DNA of 25,677 nucleotides from Candidatus Rifleibacteriota bacterium. Lineage in GTDB: Bacteria > Riflebacteria > Ozemobacteria > Ozemobacterales > Ozemobacteraceae. The stretch covers positions 1-25,677 of the forward strand of contig JAFXRA010000160.1 in NCBI GenBank assembly GCA_017526725.1, read 5' to 3'. Positions 7,432-16,284 of the stretch are shown in pieces (position 1 is the first letter of the stretch; each line of letters starts with the position of its first letter). The position numbers and the translations under genes are program-made. Under the pieces are notes generated by a model. The model searched no databases. It saw only the letters and a list, made by a program, of their open reading frames with translations, and was not told where the DNA came from.

Positions 7432-8595
7432 ATGAGAAGTGCCGGTTTTTTAAATCTACCATCATGGAAAGAACGGTTCCAGGAAATACTAATAAAAATG
7501 GGCCGCGGCGATTTGCTTAAATTGCCTTTGCTTGGCAGGGAAAATTCAGACAATGTGTGGTCGGCTTTCGATAAAGATGAATTTTTTTCATTAGTTCAAA
7601 CTGGCATCTGTTTTTCTGGCAGACCTCTTTCAGATTATCCGGAACGGGTTATTACCAGTAATGCTTCGTTAGCTTTGGAACGTCTCAAGAAGAATCTTTC
7701 CAAAGAAACTTTTTATTCAGCTGCTATAGGCGGGACTTTTCCTTTTTTAAAGATTCTATCTGACTGCAGTATCTCTAGACCTGTTAAATTTTATGTACAG
7801 AACGATGCTTTTTCAGGGCAGGTTCTTTCTATAATGGAAAAAGAAGGAAAAAGTTTTGAAGAAGCTGTATGTGATGCTCGGTGGAAGGATAATAGCTATG
7901 ATAATAATAATTTTAGTCTGCATGGCATTAGTTGCCTTAATCGTTTGGCGCTGCAAATAGCAGAAATTTTCGGCTGTTTCATAGATACAGAAAAAATCTT
8001 ATGCAGAGGTATTAATAATCTTAGTAATACTGATATTAATATTGCAAAAGAACTGGGGTTGTCTGTTAGACTTATTGGAATTGCTGAATATGAAGGTAGT
8101 TCTCTTAAGGTTGTTTCAGAGCCTTGTATTATGCCAGACAGATACTTTTTAGCTCAGGCAAGGGGTGGTTCTGAAATTATCTATTTAAAAACAGATGATG
8201 GGCAATCGCATGTTTATGCCTGCCCAGGTTCTTCTCAAGAATCTATCGTCAGAGGAATAGTTAAGGATTTGGATTTTTCTTCCTGCCATGATAATAAAGA
8301 ACTGAAATTTATTGATAAAGTAAGCGATTTTGAAAACAGGTTTTACTTGAGATTTAACCTTATAAATATAACAGATACTTTGTCGGAACTTCTTAAGGTT
8401 TTTGCCCGCACAAACATCGAAGTAGAAAAAATATATCAGCCTAAAGTTTCACATGAAACAACCGAGGGTGAACAACTTGTTATTTTTACAAACCCAATTA
8501 CTAGAAATAAGCTTAATTCAGCTGTGGAAACAATCTCGAACAATCTCAAATTAGCTTCTTTAAAAGCAGACTTTAGAATTATAGACAGAGGCTGA
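7432..8595 (+). CDS. Homoserine-dehydrogenase-like pseudoenzyme with ACT domain
   Basis: This 387-residue protein aligns by eye with B. subtilis homoserine dehydrogenase along most of its length: RVITSN (72-77) for the family's HVVTANK, AAIGGTFPFLK (97-107) for the AGGIP block, the helical region EKEGKSFEEAV (136-146), LGLSVRLIGIAEYEG (208-222), CPGSS (264-268) for GPGAG, and a C-terminal ACT domain (about 302-384). The N-terminal part is about 30 residues short and has no GxGxxG dinucleotide motif. The TANK lysine, the NGTTN motif (QNDAF here) and the DPTxD...D...K catalytic block (NNFSL...S...NR here) are all lost. It is therefore unlikely to reduce aspartate semialdehyde. AGGGA precedes the ATG. 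The downstream aspartate kinase begins one base after its stop, suggesting a regulatory partner. Confidence 0.75.
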   Translation: MRSAGFLNLPSWKERFQEILIKMGRGDLLKLPLLGRENSDNVWSAFDKDEFFSLVQTGICFSGRPLSDYPERVITSNASLALERLKKNLSKETFYSAAIGGTFPFLKILSDCSISRPVKFYVQNDAFSGQVLSIMEKEGKSFEEAVCDARWKDNSYDNNNFSLHGISCLNRLALQIAEIFGCFIDTEKILCRGINNLSNTDINIAKELGLSVRLIGIAEYEGSSLKVVSEPCIMPDRYFLAQARGGSEIIYLKTDDGQSHVYACPGSSQESIVRGIVKDLDFSSCHDNKELKFIDKVSDFENRFYLRFNLINITDTLSELLKVFARTNIEVEKIYQPKVSHETTEGEQLVIFTNPITRNKLNSAVETISNNLKLASLKADFRIIDRG

Positions 8596-8596
8596 A

Positions 8597-9784
8597 ATGT
8601 TTAAAAACGGGCAGGTATTGATACAGAAATTTGGTGGTTCTTCTGTAGCTTCTGTGGAACGTATAAAAAATGCTGCTGTTAGAATTGCTGAAAGAGCGAA
8701 AAGAGGTTACCCCATGGTTGTGGTTATATCAGCTATGGGCGACACTACCGACGAACTTATTGCACTTATCCACAAGATATCCACATTTCCAGACAGACGG
8801 GAATTAGACCATGTTATGGCTACTGGTGAAATGGTAAGTGCTTCTTTAATGGCTTCTGCTTTAACAGAACTAGGTATCAGAGCAAAATCTTTCAATGCTT
8901 TTAATCTTCAGCTTTTTTCTGAATATTGTGGCAGCGATTACTGCATAACAAAAATTGGTCGTCAGAAAGAGTTTGAAGAATTTTTACAGCCTGCTTCAGT
9001 TGCTGTTGTTGCAGGTTTTCAAGGAATAACCAGTGAAGGAGATTTAACAACTCTGGGTCGTGGCGGCTCTGATTTGACTGCTGTGGTTATGGCACGTGAA
9101 TTAGGCCAAAAAGTTTGCGAAAAGTACACTGATGAAGATGGTGTGTACACTGCTGACCCTCGAATTATTCCCACGGCTGGGAAAGTCTGGCATCTTAGCT
9201 ATGACGAAATGCTTACATTAGCTCATTTTGGAAACGGTATTCTTCATCCTAGAGCTATTTCTTTAGCTAAAGAATCTAATATAAGACTTCATGTTCGTTC
9301 TAGTTTTTCGAATGTAGAAGGTAGCGTTATCGGACCTGATGGTGATGATTCTGTTTTGGTAAAAAGCATTACCTGCTGCAAAAAAATTGTTTATGTTCGT
9401 ATGAACGGGTTAAGCTCAAATGCTGTAGATGAATTAAGAAATCTTAAAGATTATCCGTTTAAAACCGTTATCGTTCAATTTACAGAAAATTCCGTAGCTT
9501 TTGGTTTTACTCGGGAAGAATCATTTGAAGCTATTACCTATTTTTGGGAAAAAGCAGCTGAATTGAATGCCGAAAATGTGGAATGTTTCACAGATTTAAC
9601 TACTATAACTCTTGTTGGTTCTGGGCTGATTTACGATAAAGCGTTGGCTGACAGCATACTTTCTCAAAGTGAAAAATGCGGCGGAATAATAAAGCAGCAC
9701 GATGGTCTTAGAATTAGTATGGCTATTCCAAAAGATCAGATTTCTAAAGCGTTAACTCTTCTTCACGGGGCTTTTTTGTTATAA
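8597..9784 (+). CDS. lysC: Aspartate kinase
   Basis: Catalyses ATP-dependent phosphorylation of aspartate, the entry to lysine, threonine, methionine and diaminopimelate synthesis. The 395-residue protein has the kinase domain with KFGGSS (11-16), FQGITSEGDLTTLGRGGSDLT (around 141-161) and YTDEDGVYTADPR (177-189; the family usually has TDVDGVYTADPR), LHPRA (216-220), then two C-terminal ACT regions (about 263-395) that normally bind the feedback inhibitor. Length is typical of monofunctional enzymes. The ATG at 8597 lies one base after the TGA of the preceding homoserine-dehydrogenase-like gene, so translation is probably coupled. Nothing in the catalytic motifs looks broken. Confidence 0.95.
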   Translation: MFKNGQVLIQKFGGSSVASVERIKNAAVRIAERAKRGYPMVVVISAMGDTTDELIALIHKISTFPDRRELDHVMATGEMVSASLMASALTELGIRAKSFNAFNLQLFSEYCGSDYCITKIGRQKEFEEFLQPASVAVVAGFQGITSEGDLTTLGRGGSDLTAVVMARELGQKVCEKYTDEDGVYTADPRIIPTAGKVWHLSYDEMLTLAHFGNGILHPRAISLAKESNIRLHVRSSFSNVEGSVIGPDGDDSVLVKSITCCKKIVYVRMNGLSSNAVDELRNLKDYPFKTVIVQFTENSVAFGFTREESFEAITYFWEKAAELNAENVECFTDLTTITLVGSGLIYDKALADSILSQSEKCGGIIKQHDGLRISMAIPKDQISKALTLLHGAFLL

Positions 9785-9945
9785 GTTAACTAAACTTAAT
9801 AATTTAGTAATGGAAAAAACATATTATTTAGTTATAAGATAAAAGATGTAAGATTGAAAATGGAGATAGGAGAAAAGAGATTAGTGTGTAGAGCGTAGGG
9901 AGAAAAATATTGAGAAGTTCTGATTGATTGGTGTGATTGGTTTTT

Positions 9946-9962
9946 AAGAGACTATGTCTCTT
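9946..9962 (+). terminator. Possible terminator hairpin after lysC
   Basis: AAGAGAC (9946-9952) and GTCTCTT (9956-9962) form a 7-bp stem with a 3-base loop, followed by GGTTTTATTG and preceded by five T. It lies 162 bases past lysC, and the stem is weak for a terminator. Confidence 0.3.
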
Positions 9963-9985
9963 GGTTTTATTGTTGCAATTTGATT

Positions 9986-10013
9986 TTGTAACATATTTCC
10001 AATTATGTATCAT
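9986..10013 (+). promoter_or_regulatory. Possible promoter of the first RND efflux operon
   Basis: TTGTAA (9986-9991) and TATCAT (10008-10013) are 16 bases apart, with four and five matches to consensus. It lies about 80 bases before the adaptor gene. Confidence 0.4.
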
Positions 10014-10093
10014 AAATATTTCTTAGAATTCTTATATCTTAGATCTTTAAATCTTATATCTTATGTCTATAAAGAAACTGGGAGCTGATATAA

Positions 10094-11290
10094 ATGAAAA
10101 AACTGATTCTTGTATTTGTCGTTGGTGCTGCCTTAGTTTGGTTTGGCATGGATTATTATAAGAAAAACAATGCTACCGATAAAAAGGGAAATATGCGTGG
10201 CGGTGCAAAACAGATTGTTGTGGCTGTTGAAACAGGAAACGTAATTAAAGGCGACATGAACGATGAAGGCATTTTTACTGGCTCTATATTACCTAAATCA
10301 AAATTTCAGGTTGCTCCTAAGGTTTCTGGTCGTATAAAAAAAGTTAATTTTGATATTGGCGATACTATAAAAAATGGTGACATTGTTGCTGAATTAGACG
10401 ATGAAGAATTCGTTCTAGCTGTTGAGCAGGCAGAAGCTGCATTAGAAATTGCAAAAGCCAATTATAACGAAAGTGGTGAATTGCTGGAAATTTCCAAAAG
10501 AGAATTGGAACGTGTAAAAACAATGCGTAAGCAGAAAGTTGCTTCTGAAGTAGAAGTTGAAAATGCCAGTGCAGATTTTAAAACTCGTTCAGCTAAACAC
10601 ATGGTTAATAAATCCTCTCTTAGACAGGCTGAAGCTTCATTAGCACAAGCAAAGCTGAAACTAGCCTATACCAAAGTTGACGCTTCCTGGAGTTATGGAA
10701 CAAGCGACAGATTTGTTGCTGAACGTCTTCTTGATGAAGGTGCAATGATAACAGCTAATACTCCTATTATATCTGTTATCGATATTACAAATCTTACTGT
10801 TGCAATTGATGTTGTTGAACGAGATTATTTCAAAATCAAGCAGGGAATGAATGTTGAAGTTTCTCCTATAGCTTTGTCTAATGCCACTTTTACAGCAAAA
10901 GTTACTAGAATTGCTCCTATGCTTGACGAAGTGTCAAGACAAGCCAGAATTGAACTAAATTTAAGGAATCCTGATTTTGAGTTAAAACCAGGTATGTTTG
11001 TTACTGCTAAAGTTATTTATGGGACCCATAAAGATACTATTATTATACCAATAGAAGCTTTGGTTATACGTAAAGAAAAAGAAGGCGTATTTATTGTTGA
11101 TGAAACCAACAAAGTGGCAAAATTTGTTCCTGTAGAATGTGGATATAGAAATTCTGAACAAGTAGAAATAAGCTATCCGGAAATAAGTGGTAGAGTTGTT
11201 ACTTTAGGACAACATTTGCTTGAAGATGGAATGGCAATCAGAATCCCTTCTGATGAAGTAAAAGCCAAGGGGAGCGAAGCCAAAAAATGA
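10094..11290 (+). CDS. RND efflux periplasmic adaptor (HlyD/MFP family)
   Basis: Membrane fusion protein linking an RND pump to an outer-membrane channel. The 398-residue product has an N-terminal anchor or signal segment (about 3-18), a barrel-sandwich half VSGRIKKVNFDIGDTIKNGD (around 78-97), an alpha-helical hairpin rich in Ala, Glu and Lys (about 108-195), the second half near DEGAMITANTPIISVIDI, and the beta-barrel/membrane-proximal region ending near LEDGMAIRIP. GGGAG (10080-10084) gives a good ribosome site. Its stop overlaps the permease start by 4 bases (ATGA), so it is the first gene of a three-gene operon. The substrate cannot be read from sequence. Confidence 0.93.
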   Translation: MKKLILVFVVGAALVWFGMDYYKKNNATDKKGNMRGGAKQIVVAVETGNVIKGDMNDEGIFTGSILPKSKFQVAPKVSGRIKKVNFDIGDTIKNGDIVAELDDEEFVLAVEQAEAALEIAKANYNESGELLEISKRELERVKTMRKQKVASEVEVENASADFKTRSAKHMVNKSSLRQAEASLAQAKLKLAYTKVDASWSYGTSDRFVAERLLDEGAMITANTPIISVIDITNLTVAIDVVERDYFKIKQGMNVEVSPIALSNATFTAKVTRIAPMLDEVSRQARIELNLRNPDFELKPGMFVTAKVIYGTHKDTIIIPIEALVIRKEKEGVFIVDETNKVAKFVPVECGYRNSEQVEISYPEISGRVVTLGQHLLEDGMAIRIPSDEVKAKGSEAKK

Positions 11291-14200
11291 AATTATCTAA
11301 GCAATCAGTAAGACACCCTATTGGCGTTACAATGATAATGCTAATGGTGGTTATTTTTGGTTTCATTTCTTTATATAAACTACCTGTTGATTTGATGCCA
11401 GATATGACTTTCCCTATGATTAGTGTTTCGGCGACTTATGAAAATGCCAGTCCTACAGAAGTTGAAACTTTGATTACTAGACCTATAGAACAAGCTATAG
11501 CTGCTGTTTCTGGTGTTGAAGAAATAGAATCATCTTCTAGCGAAGGAAAAAGCAACGTTAGAATTTCTTTTGCCTGGGGAACAAATCTGGATGCTGCTAC
11601 AAATGATGTTAGAGACCGTATAGACCGCATCATTAAGAGATTGCCAGACGATATAGACAGACCACAGATTCGTAAATTCGACTCTAATGCAATGCCGATT
11701 ATGGTGCTTGGTGCCTCTGCTGATCTTGACCCTGTTAAATTGCTTGATTTAATAGATAATCAGGTTAAATATCGTATAGAAAAAATAGATGGTGTAGCTT
11801 CTATTGATGTTATGGGTGGTAATCAACGCGAAATTCAGGTTAATTTAGATATAAACAAGGCAAAGGCCTTGAAAATAAGTCCTGAACAGATTATTAGTCG
11901 CATTAGAGCTGAAAATATTAATCTTCCAGCAGGTATGATTGAATCTGGAAACTTTGAAATAAGACTCAGAACACCTGGAGAATTTCAGACCGTAGAGCAG
12001 ATTTCAAGACTTGTGGTTGGAATGAATGGTCAGCAGGTTATCAGACTTTGTGATGTTGCCAAAGTTGAAGATCACTGGGAAAAGAAACGCAGTGTTGTCA
12101 GAATCAACGATAATGAAGGCGTTAGAATTTCTGTCAGTAAACAATCTGGTGCTAATACTGTTAATGTTGCAAAAGCTGTTAAAAAGGAAGTTGCAGCAAT
12201 CAACGAAGAAATTCCTCAACTAAGACTAACTCCAATTGTTGACAGTTCAAAATACATCACACGCTCAATTAATAATGTTAGCCAATCAGCTATTTTGGGC
12301 GGTATTCTTGCAATTGTTATTCTTCAGATATTTCTGGCTAATCTTGCTAGTACTACAATTATTGCAATAGCTATCCCTGTTTCTATTATAGCAACTTTCA
12401 CTTTGATGTATTATATCGGTTTCACGCTAAACATCATGTCTTTAGGTGGTGTTGCTCTTGGTATTGGTATGTTAGTCGACAATTCCATTGTTGTCTTAGA
12501 AAATATTTTCAGACACAGGGAAAACGGAGTTCCTATTATAGAAGCTTCAATCGAGGGTTCAGGTGAAGTTGCAATGTCTATTTTAGCAAGTACTCTTACA
12601 ACAGTTGTTATATTCCTTCCATTGCTTTTTGTAGAAGGTGTAACAGGGGTTATGTTCAAACAACTTGCTTATATAGTTGCTTTTTCACTCTTCTGTTCAA
12701 TGGTAATTTCTTTAACTATTGTTCCTATGATGACTTCTATTTTTTTGAAAAAAGTTGTAACCAAAGAAGAAAAAGCTACTCATAGTGTTGGTTGGTTTAA
12801 AAGAATGTCTGATGCAATGGTAGGCGTCATACTAAAGGCTCAGTCCTGGGCTTTGAATAAGGTTCTCAATTATAGAGTAACAACATTTTTTGTATTAGGC
12901 TGTTTAATCGCTTTTGCTTGTTCTTTGATAAGTCTTATGGGAACTGAATTTATGCCAACAGCAGACGAAGGTGAAGTTAGAGTAAGTGTTGAAATGGAAG
13001 AAGGTTCCAGATTGTCTTTGGTTGATGAGACTTTCAAAAAAGTAGAAAAAATTATTCAAGAAAAAGTTCCGGAAAGAGACATTATGTTTACTAATGTTGG
13101 CGGAGGCAGAAACTCTGCTGTAAATAAAGGTGATATACGTATTCCTTTAAAAGCCTCTAACGAACGAAAAAGAAGCAGTGCTCAAATTGCTGCTGCCTTA
13201 AGAAAAGAACTTAGTGGAATACCGGGAACCGTTATCAGAACAAGAGAAGGTCAGGGTATGTTTATGATGCGTATGGGTTCTGGTTCTGATAAAGTTCAGC
13301 TTGAAATTCGTGGTTACGATATTGAAACTGCTGATGCCTTAGGTGCACAGGTTGCAAAGCTTATAAAGGAAGTTCCAGGAATTACAGATGTTAAGCTTTC
13401 TCGTGAAAAAGGTGTTCCTGAACGTTCTATCATAATAGACCGTGATAAAGCAGCAGACCAGAAACTTACTATAAATGCTATTTCTACTTTCCTTGAAACT
13501 ATGATGTCTGGTAGAAGTGCAGGAAATCTTAGAGATGGTTCGAATGAATATAAAATTCTGGTAAAAGCTACTGATGCAGAAAAAATGAAACTTGATGAAA
13601 TCCTTAATATGGTTATAACCAACTCTGCTGGCAAACCTGTTATGCTGCGAAATGTAGCAAGGCTTGAAAGCAAGATGGGTCCAACTATTATAGAACGTCA
13701 TAATCAAGAAAGAATTCTCACTCTTTCTGCCGATGTTGAAGGTCGTTCTCTTGGTTTTGTAATTAAAGATGTTCAAGAAAAGATAAAAGAAATTCCTTTG
13801 CCAGAAAACTTCGCTATTGTTATGACTGGTGACTACGAAGATCAGCAGGAAGCTTTCATGGAATTGGCTTTCAGTTTCGTTCTTGCTATATTCTTGGTTT
13901 ATATGGTTATGGCAATACAGTATGAATCGTTGAGAGACCCTTTTATTGTTATGACAACAGTTCCTTTGTCTGTTATCGGTGTTGTTCCTATTCTCTATTT
14001 CACTGGAACTACATTCAATGTTCAAACATTCATTGGCTGTATTATGCTTGGCGGTATTGTTGTTAACAACTCAATTCTGCTTGTAGACCACATGAATGAA
14101 CTTAGACGCAAGAATCCTGATATAGATATTATTGAAGCCGCTAAGGAAGCAGCATCTAACCGCTGCAGACCTATTCTGATGACTGCTTCAACAACCATTC

Positions 14201-14376
14201 TTGGTCTTGTTCCTTTGGCAATGGGTTGGGGAGAAGGCGGAGAAATGCAGGCTCCAATGGCCAGAGCCGTTATTAGTGGTCTTACAATAGCAACATTTAT
14301 CTCTTTGCTTATAATTCCGCTGATTTATATCGAATTCGATAAGGCCTTTGGCAGAAAGAAGAGCGTAGAAGCATGA
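11287..14376 (+). CDS. RND efflux permease (HAE/AcrB-like, SwrC-type)
   Basis: Inner-membrane proton-driven exporter of 1029 residues, the usual RND length. Twelve membrane helices are expected: TM1 near 10-30, a large periplasmic loop, TM2-6 near 330-480, TM7 near 525-545, a second loop, and TM8-12 near 855-1020. TM4 reads GIGMLVDNSIVVLEN with Asp398 present and Asn399 next to it (AcrB has Asp-Asp). TM10 reads GIVVNNSILLVD, with Asn where AcrB has Lys940. This VDN/VNN pattern is typical of the SwrC-like branch. Start and stop overlap the neighbouring genes by 4 bases each, indicating translational coupling with the adaptor and the TolC protein. Confidence 0.95.
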   Translation: MKLSKQSVRHPIGVTMIMLMVVIFGFISLYKLPVDLMPDMTFPMISVSATYENASPTEVETLITRPIEQAIAAVSGVEEIESSSSEGKSNVRISFAWGTNLDAATNDVRDRIDRIIKRLPDDIDRPQIRKFDSNAMPIMVLGASADLDPVKLLDLIDNQVKYRIEKIDGVASIDVMGGNQREIQVNLDINKAKALKISPEQIISRIRAENINLPAGMIESGNFEIRLRTPGEFQTVEQISRLVVGMNGQQVIRLCDVAKVEDHWEKKRSVVRINDNEGVRISVSKQSGANTVNVAKAVKKEVAAINEEIPQLRLTPIVDSSKYITRSINNVSQSAILGGILAIVILQIFLANLASTTIIAIAIPVSIIATFTLMYYIGFTLNIMSLGGVALGIGMLVDNSIVVLENIFRHRENGVPIIEASIEGSGEVAMSILASTLTTVVIFLPLLFVEGVTGVMFKQLAYIVAFSLFCSMVISLTIVPMMTSIFLKKVVTKEEKATHSVGWFKRMSDAMVGVILKAQSWALNKVLNYRVTTFFVLGCLIAFACSLISLMGTEFMPTADEGEVRVSVEMEEGSRLSLVDETFKKVEKIIQEKVPERDIMFTNVGGGRNSAVNKGDIRIPLKASNERKRSSAQIAAALRKELSGIPGTVIRTREGQGMFMMRMGSGSDKVQLEIRGYDIETADALGAQVAKLIKEVPGITDVKLSREKGVPERSIIIDRDKAADQKLTINAISTFLETMMSGRSAGNLRDGSNEYKILVKATDAEKMKLDEILNMVITNSAGKPVMLRNVARLESKMGPTIIERHNQERILTLSADVEGRSLGFVIKDVQEKIKEIPLPENFAIVMTGDYEDQQEAFMELAFSFVLAIFLVYMVMAIQYESLRDPFIVMTTVPLSVIGVVPILYFTGTTFNVQTFIGCIMLGGIVVNNSILLVDHMNELRRKNPDIDIIEAAKEAASNRCRPILMTASTTILGLVPLAMGWGEGGEMQAPMARAVISGLTIATFISLLIIPLIYIEFDKAFGRKKSVEA

Positions 14377-16049
14377 ATATAAAGAAATATCATATACTAA
14401 GTATTATTGTTTTTGGTTTCTGTAATTCTATTTGTTTATGCTATGCTCAAGAGCCTGAAATAACCAGCAGTCCTAGATATGCAGATAGAAATGTTATAAA
14501 TAGAATTCTTCTTAAAGAACCATCCACAAAAATAAATATAACAACTTCTCAAGAAGGTTCTATTAATCAGCCTGATATACCTCGCGGAAAAATATATAAA
14601 TCAACCTCTTTCGGGGCTTGCGATATTTTCGATAAAGATGAACAGGCATCTTTTACTATTTCCCTTAAAAATGCCGTCGAAATGTCTTTAAGCAACAATA
14701 TTGCCTTGAATATCGAAAAAATAGATCCGGAAATATATGCAACAAGTGTTGAACAAGCTAAATCTGAATTCGATACAAATATTTCAGCTTCTATTTCTGC
14801 TTCAGATAAACGAAGCCGCTCTATAAACGCAAATGATGTAATCGGCCGAAATTCAAACAATGGAACAACAGCCTCTATTGAAGCCGAAAAAAAGTCTACA
14901 TCAGGTATAAAAACCAATATAAATGCATCAATTAACAGAAGCAGAACTACAAGTCATTCAAGTCTTTATGCAGCCAGGTTGGGAATAGACGTTACCGCAC
15001 CATTAATGCGCGGTGCCGGTAAAGAAGTTAATTTAGTTTCTTTAAGAAAAGCCGAATTAGACTTAGATTGGTCGAAATATGAGCTTTATGGTTATATTCT
15101 TGATTTTGTCTGTGAAACAGAAAAAAAATACTGGCAATATTATTTGAATGTTGAACAGCTTGAAATTGTTAAAGAATCTCTGCAGCTTGCTTTGCAGCAG
15201 CGTGAAGAAACACAGAAACGTATTGGTGTTGGAAAAATCGCAGAATCAGAAATTGCTGCCGCTGATGCAGAAGTTGCTCTTTGTCAGGAAGACTTGATTG
15301 ATGCTGAAAGCCGAGTTGTCAGCTCCGCTATTTCTTTACTTCGTAATATAAACCAAGATACAGAAAACTTTTGGAGAAAAAGACCAAATGTAACTAGTAT
15401 GCCGAAGCTTAGAGAAATCGACCAATACGATTTCAATCTTGAAGACTGCTTGGCAGATGCCATGATTATGAGACCTGAACTTAGACAAGCAGAACTTATG
15501 CAGCGAAAGAATGAGTTAGAAATCGTATCTACTAAAAACGGTATGCTTCCAAAATTAGACTTTTTTATAAGTCTTGGAAAAACAGGTTATTCAAAGTCTT
15601 TTGATGGCTCCGAACCTAGCTTTAATCATAAAGAACCTTTCGATTCTTCTGTTGGTTTAACTTATGATTTGAATCGTCATAGAAGAGGAGAAAAGGCTAA
15701 ATATGACAGGGCAAGGCTGAATTTGAAGCTGCAAAAAGAATCTATAAAAAATCTTGAACAGCTTGTAAAAGAAGATGTTATAAAAGCTTACATTGAAATT
15801 AAGAGAACTAAGGAACAGCTTGCTGCTACAACAGCAACAGCTCAGAAGCAGGAAGAAAAACTCAGAGTTGAAAATGTAAAATTTGATGTCGGTAAAACTA
15901 CAGCTTTTCAAGTTGCTCAGGCACAGCGAGACCTGACTGCTGCCAAAATCGCTCAAGTAAAAGCAATTATTGACTATACAGTTTCTAAATCTGAACTTCT
16001 TCGCTCTACAGGATTATTACTTAAATTCCGCGGTATAGAGATTAAGTGA
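14373..16049 (+). CDS. TolC-family outer-membrane efflux channel
   Basis: A 558-residue outer-membrane factor. It has a Sec signal peptide (hydrophobic core about 9-22; likely cleavage after CYA, residue 25), an N-terminal extension, and two repeats of the outer-membrane efflux protein fold. The repeats are rich in coiled-coil helices (about 240-310 and 440-520, with many Ala, Glu, Gln and Lys), interrupted by the beta-strand segments that build the outer-membrane barrel (GRNSNNGTTASIEAEKK region and the KLDFFISLGKTGYSK region). It completes the adaptor-permease-channel set and overlaps the permease gene by ATGA. It may also serve the second RND pair at 20128-24326, which lacks its own channel. 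Confidence 0.9.
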   Translation: MNIKKYHILSIIVFGFCNSICLCYAQEPEITSSPRYADRNVINRILLKEPSTKINITTSQEGSINQPDIPRGKIYKSTSFGACDIFDKDEQASFTISLKNAVEMSLSNNIALNIEKIDPEIYATSVEQAKSEFDTNISASISASDKRSRSINANDVIGRNSNNGTTASIEAEKKSTSGIKTNINASINRSRTTSHSSLYAARLGIDVTAPLMRGAGKEVNLVSLRKAELDLDWSKYELYGYILDFVCETEKKYWQYYLNVEQLEIVKESLQLALQQREETQKRIGVGKIAESEIAAADAEVALCQEDLIDAESRVVSSAISLLRNINQDTENFWRKRPNVTSMPKLREIDQYDFNLEDCLADAMIMRPELRQAELMQRKNELEIVSTKNGMLPKLDFFISLGKTGYSKSFDGSEPSFNHKEPFDSSVGLTYDLNRHRRGEKAKYDRARLNLKLQKESIKNLEQLVKEDVIKAYIEIKRTKEQLAATTATAQKQEEKLRVENVKFDVGKTTAFQVAQAQRDLTAAKIAQVKAIIDYTVSKSELLRSTGLLLKFRGIEIK

Positions 16050-16127
16050 CTCTTATCAAGTGATAAGCTTCGCTGTGATACGATTGCTGTCGCAATATGT
16101 GTGACGTTTCACTGTGGTAGTTGTTTG

Positions 16128-16246
16128 CGGACAGTAGACGCGAAACCTTCTATTCTCCGCACAAGGCTCGTTCACTCAATGATTATTCGAAGGCAGAAAT
16201 CCACAGAGACCGCGGAGGAGAATAAGGTTGAGCAAGCAACTGTCCG
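16128..16246. repeat. Imperfect long inverted repeat in the 16050-16284 gap
   Basis: CGGACAGT (16128-16135) and AACCTT...ATTCTCCGC (16144-16160) are mirrored by GCGGAGGAGAATAAGGTT (16212-16229) and ACTGTCCG (16239-16246). The right inner part has 7-base periodicity (CCACAGA, GACCGCG, GAGGAGA). Two small hairpins lie nearer the TolC gene: CTTATCA/TGATAAG at 16052-16067 and ATTGC/GCAAT at 16083-16096. No T-tract terminator is visible. It is either a mobile-element relic or one of this genome's intergenic repeats. Confidence 0.5.
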
Positions 16247-16284
16247 ATTGAAATATTATAATGGTTAGATGTGTTGATTTTCCA

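Larger units (their letters stand above)
9834..10071. repeat. Facing arms of degenerate 7-base repeats in the 9785-10093 gap
   Basis: The 309-base gap after lysC contains two arms with 7-base periodicity. The left arm from about 9836 reads TAAGATA, AAAGATG, TAAGATT and continues purine-rich to about 9900. The right arm (about 10028-10070) reads as repeated ATCTTAT-like units. AAGATGTAAGATT (9843-9855) is the inverted complement of 10050-10062 at 12 of 13 positions. No gene is visible inside. Confidence 0.55.

Noticed and set aside
9828..10013. A 61-codon minus-strand frame after lysC
   Set aside because: It lies in the low-complexity repeat region, lacks a ribosome site and shows no conserved features.
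10021..10071. CRISPR-like repeats
   Set aside because: Units are only 7 bases, degenerate and without spacers.
13339..14025. A 228-codon antisense frame inside the first RND permease
   Set aside because: It lies wholly opposite a well-conserved gene and has unusual composition (many Asn, His, Phe), as expected of a shadow frame.
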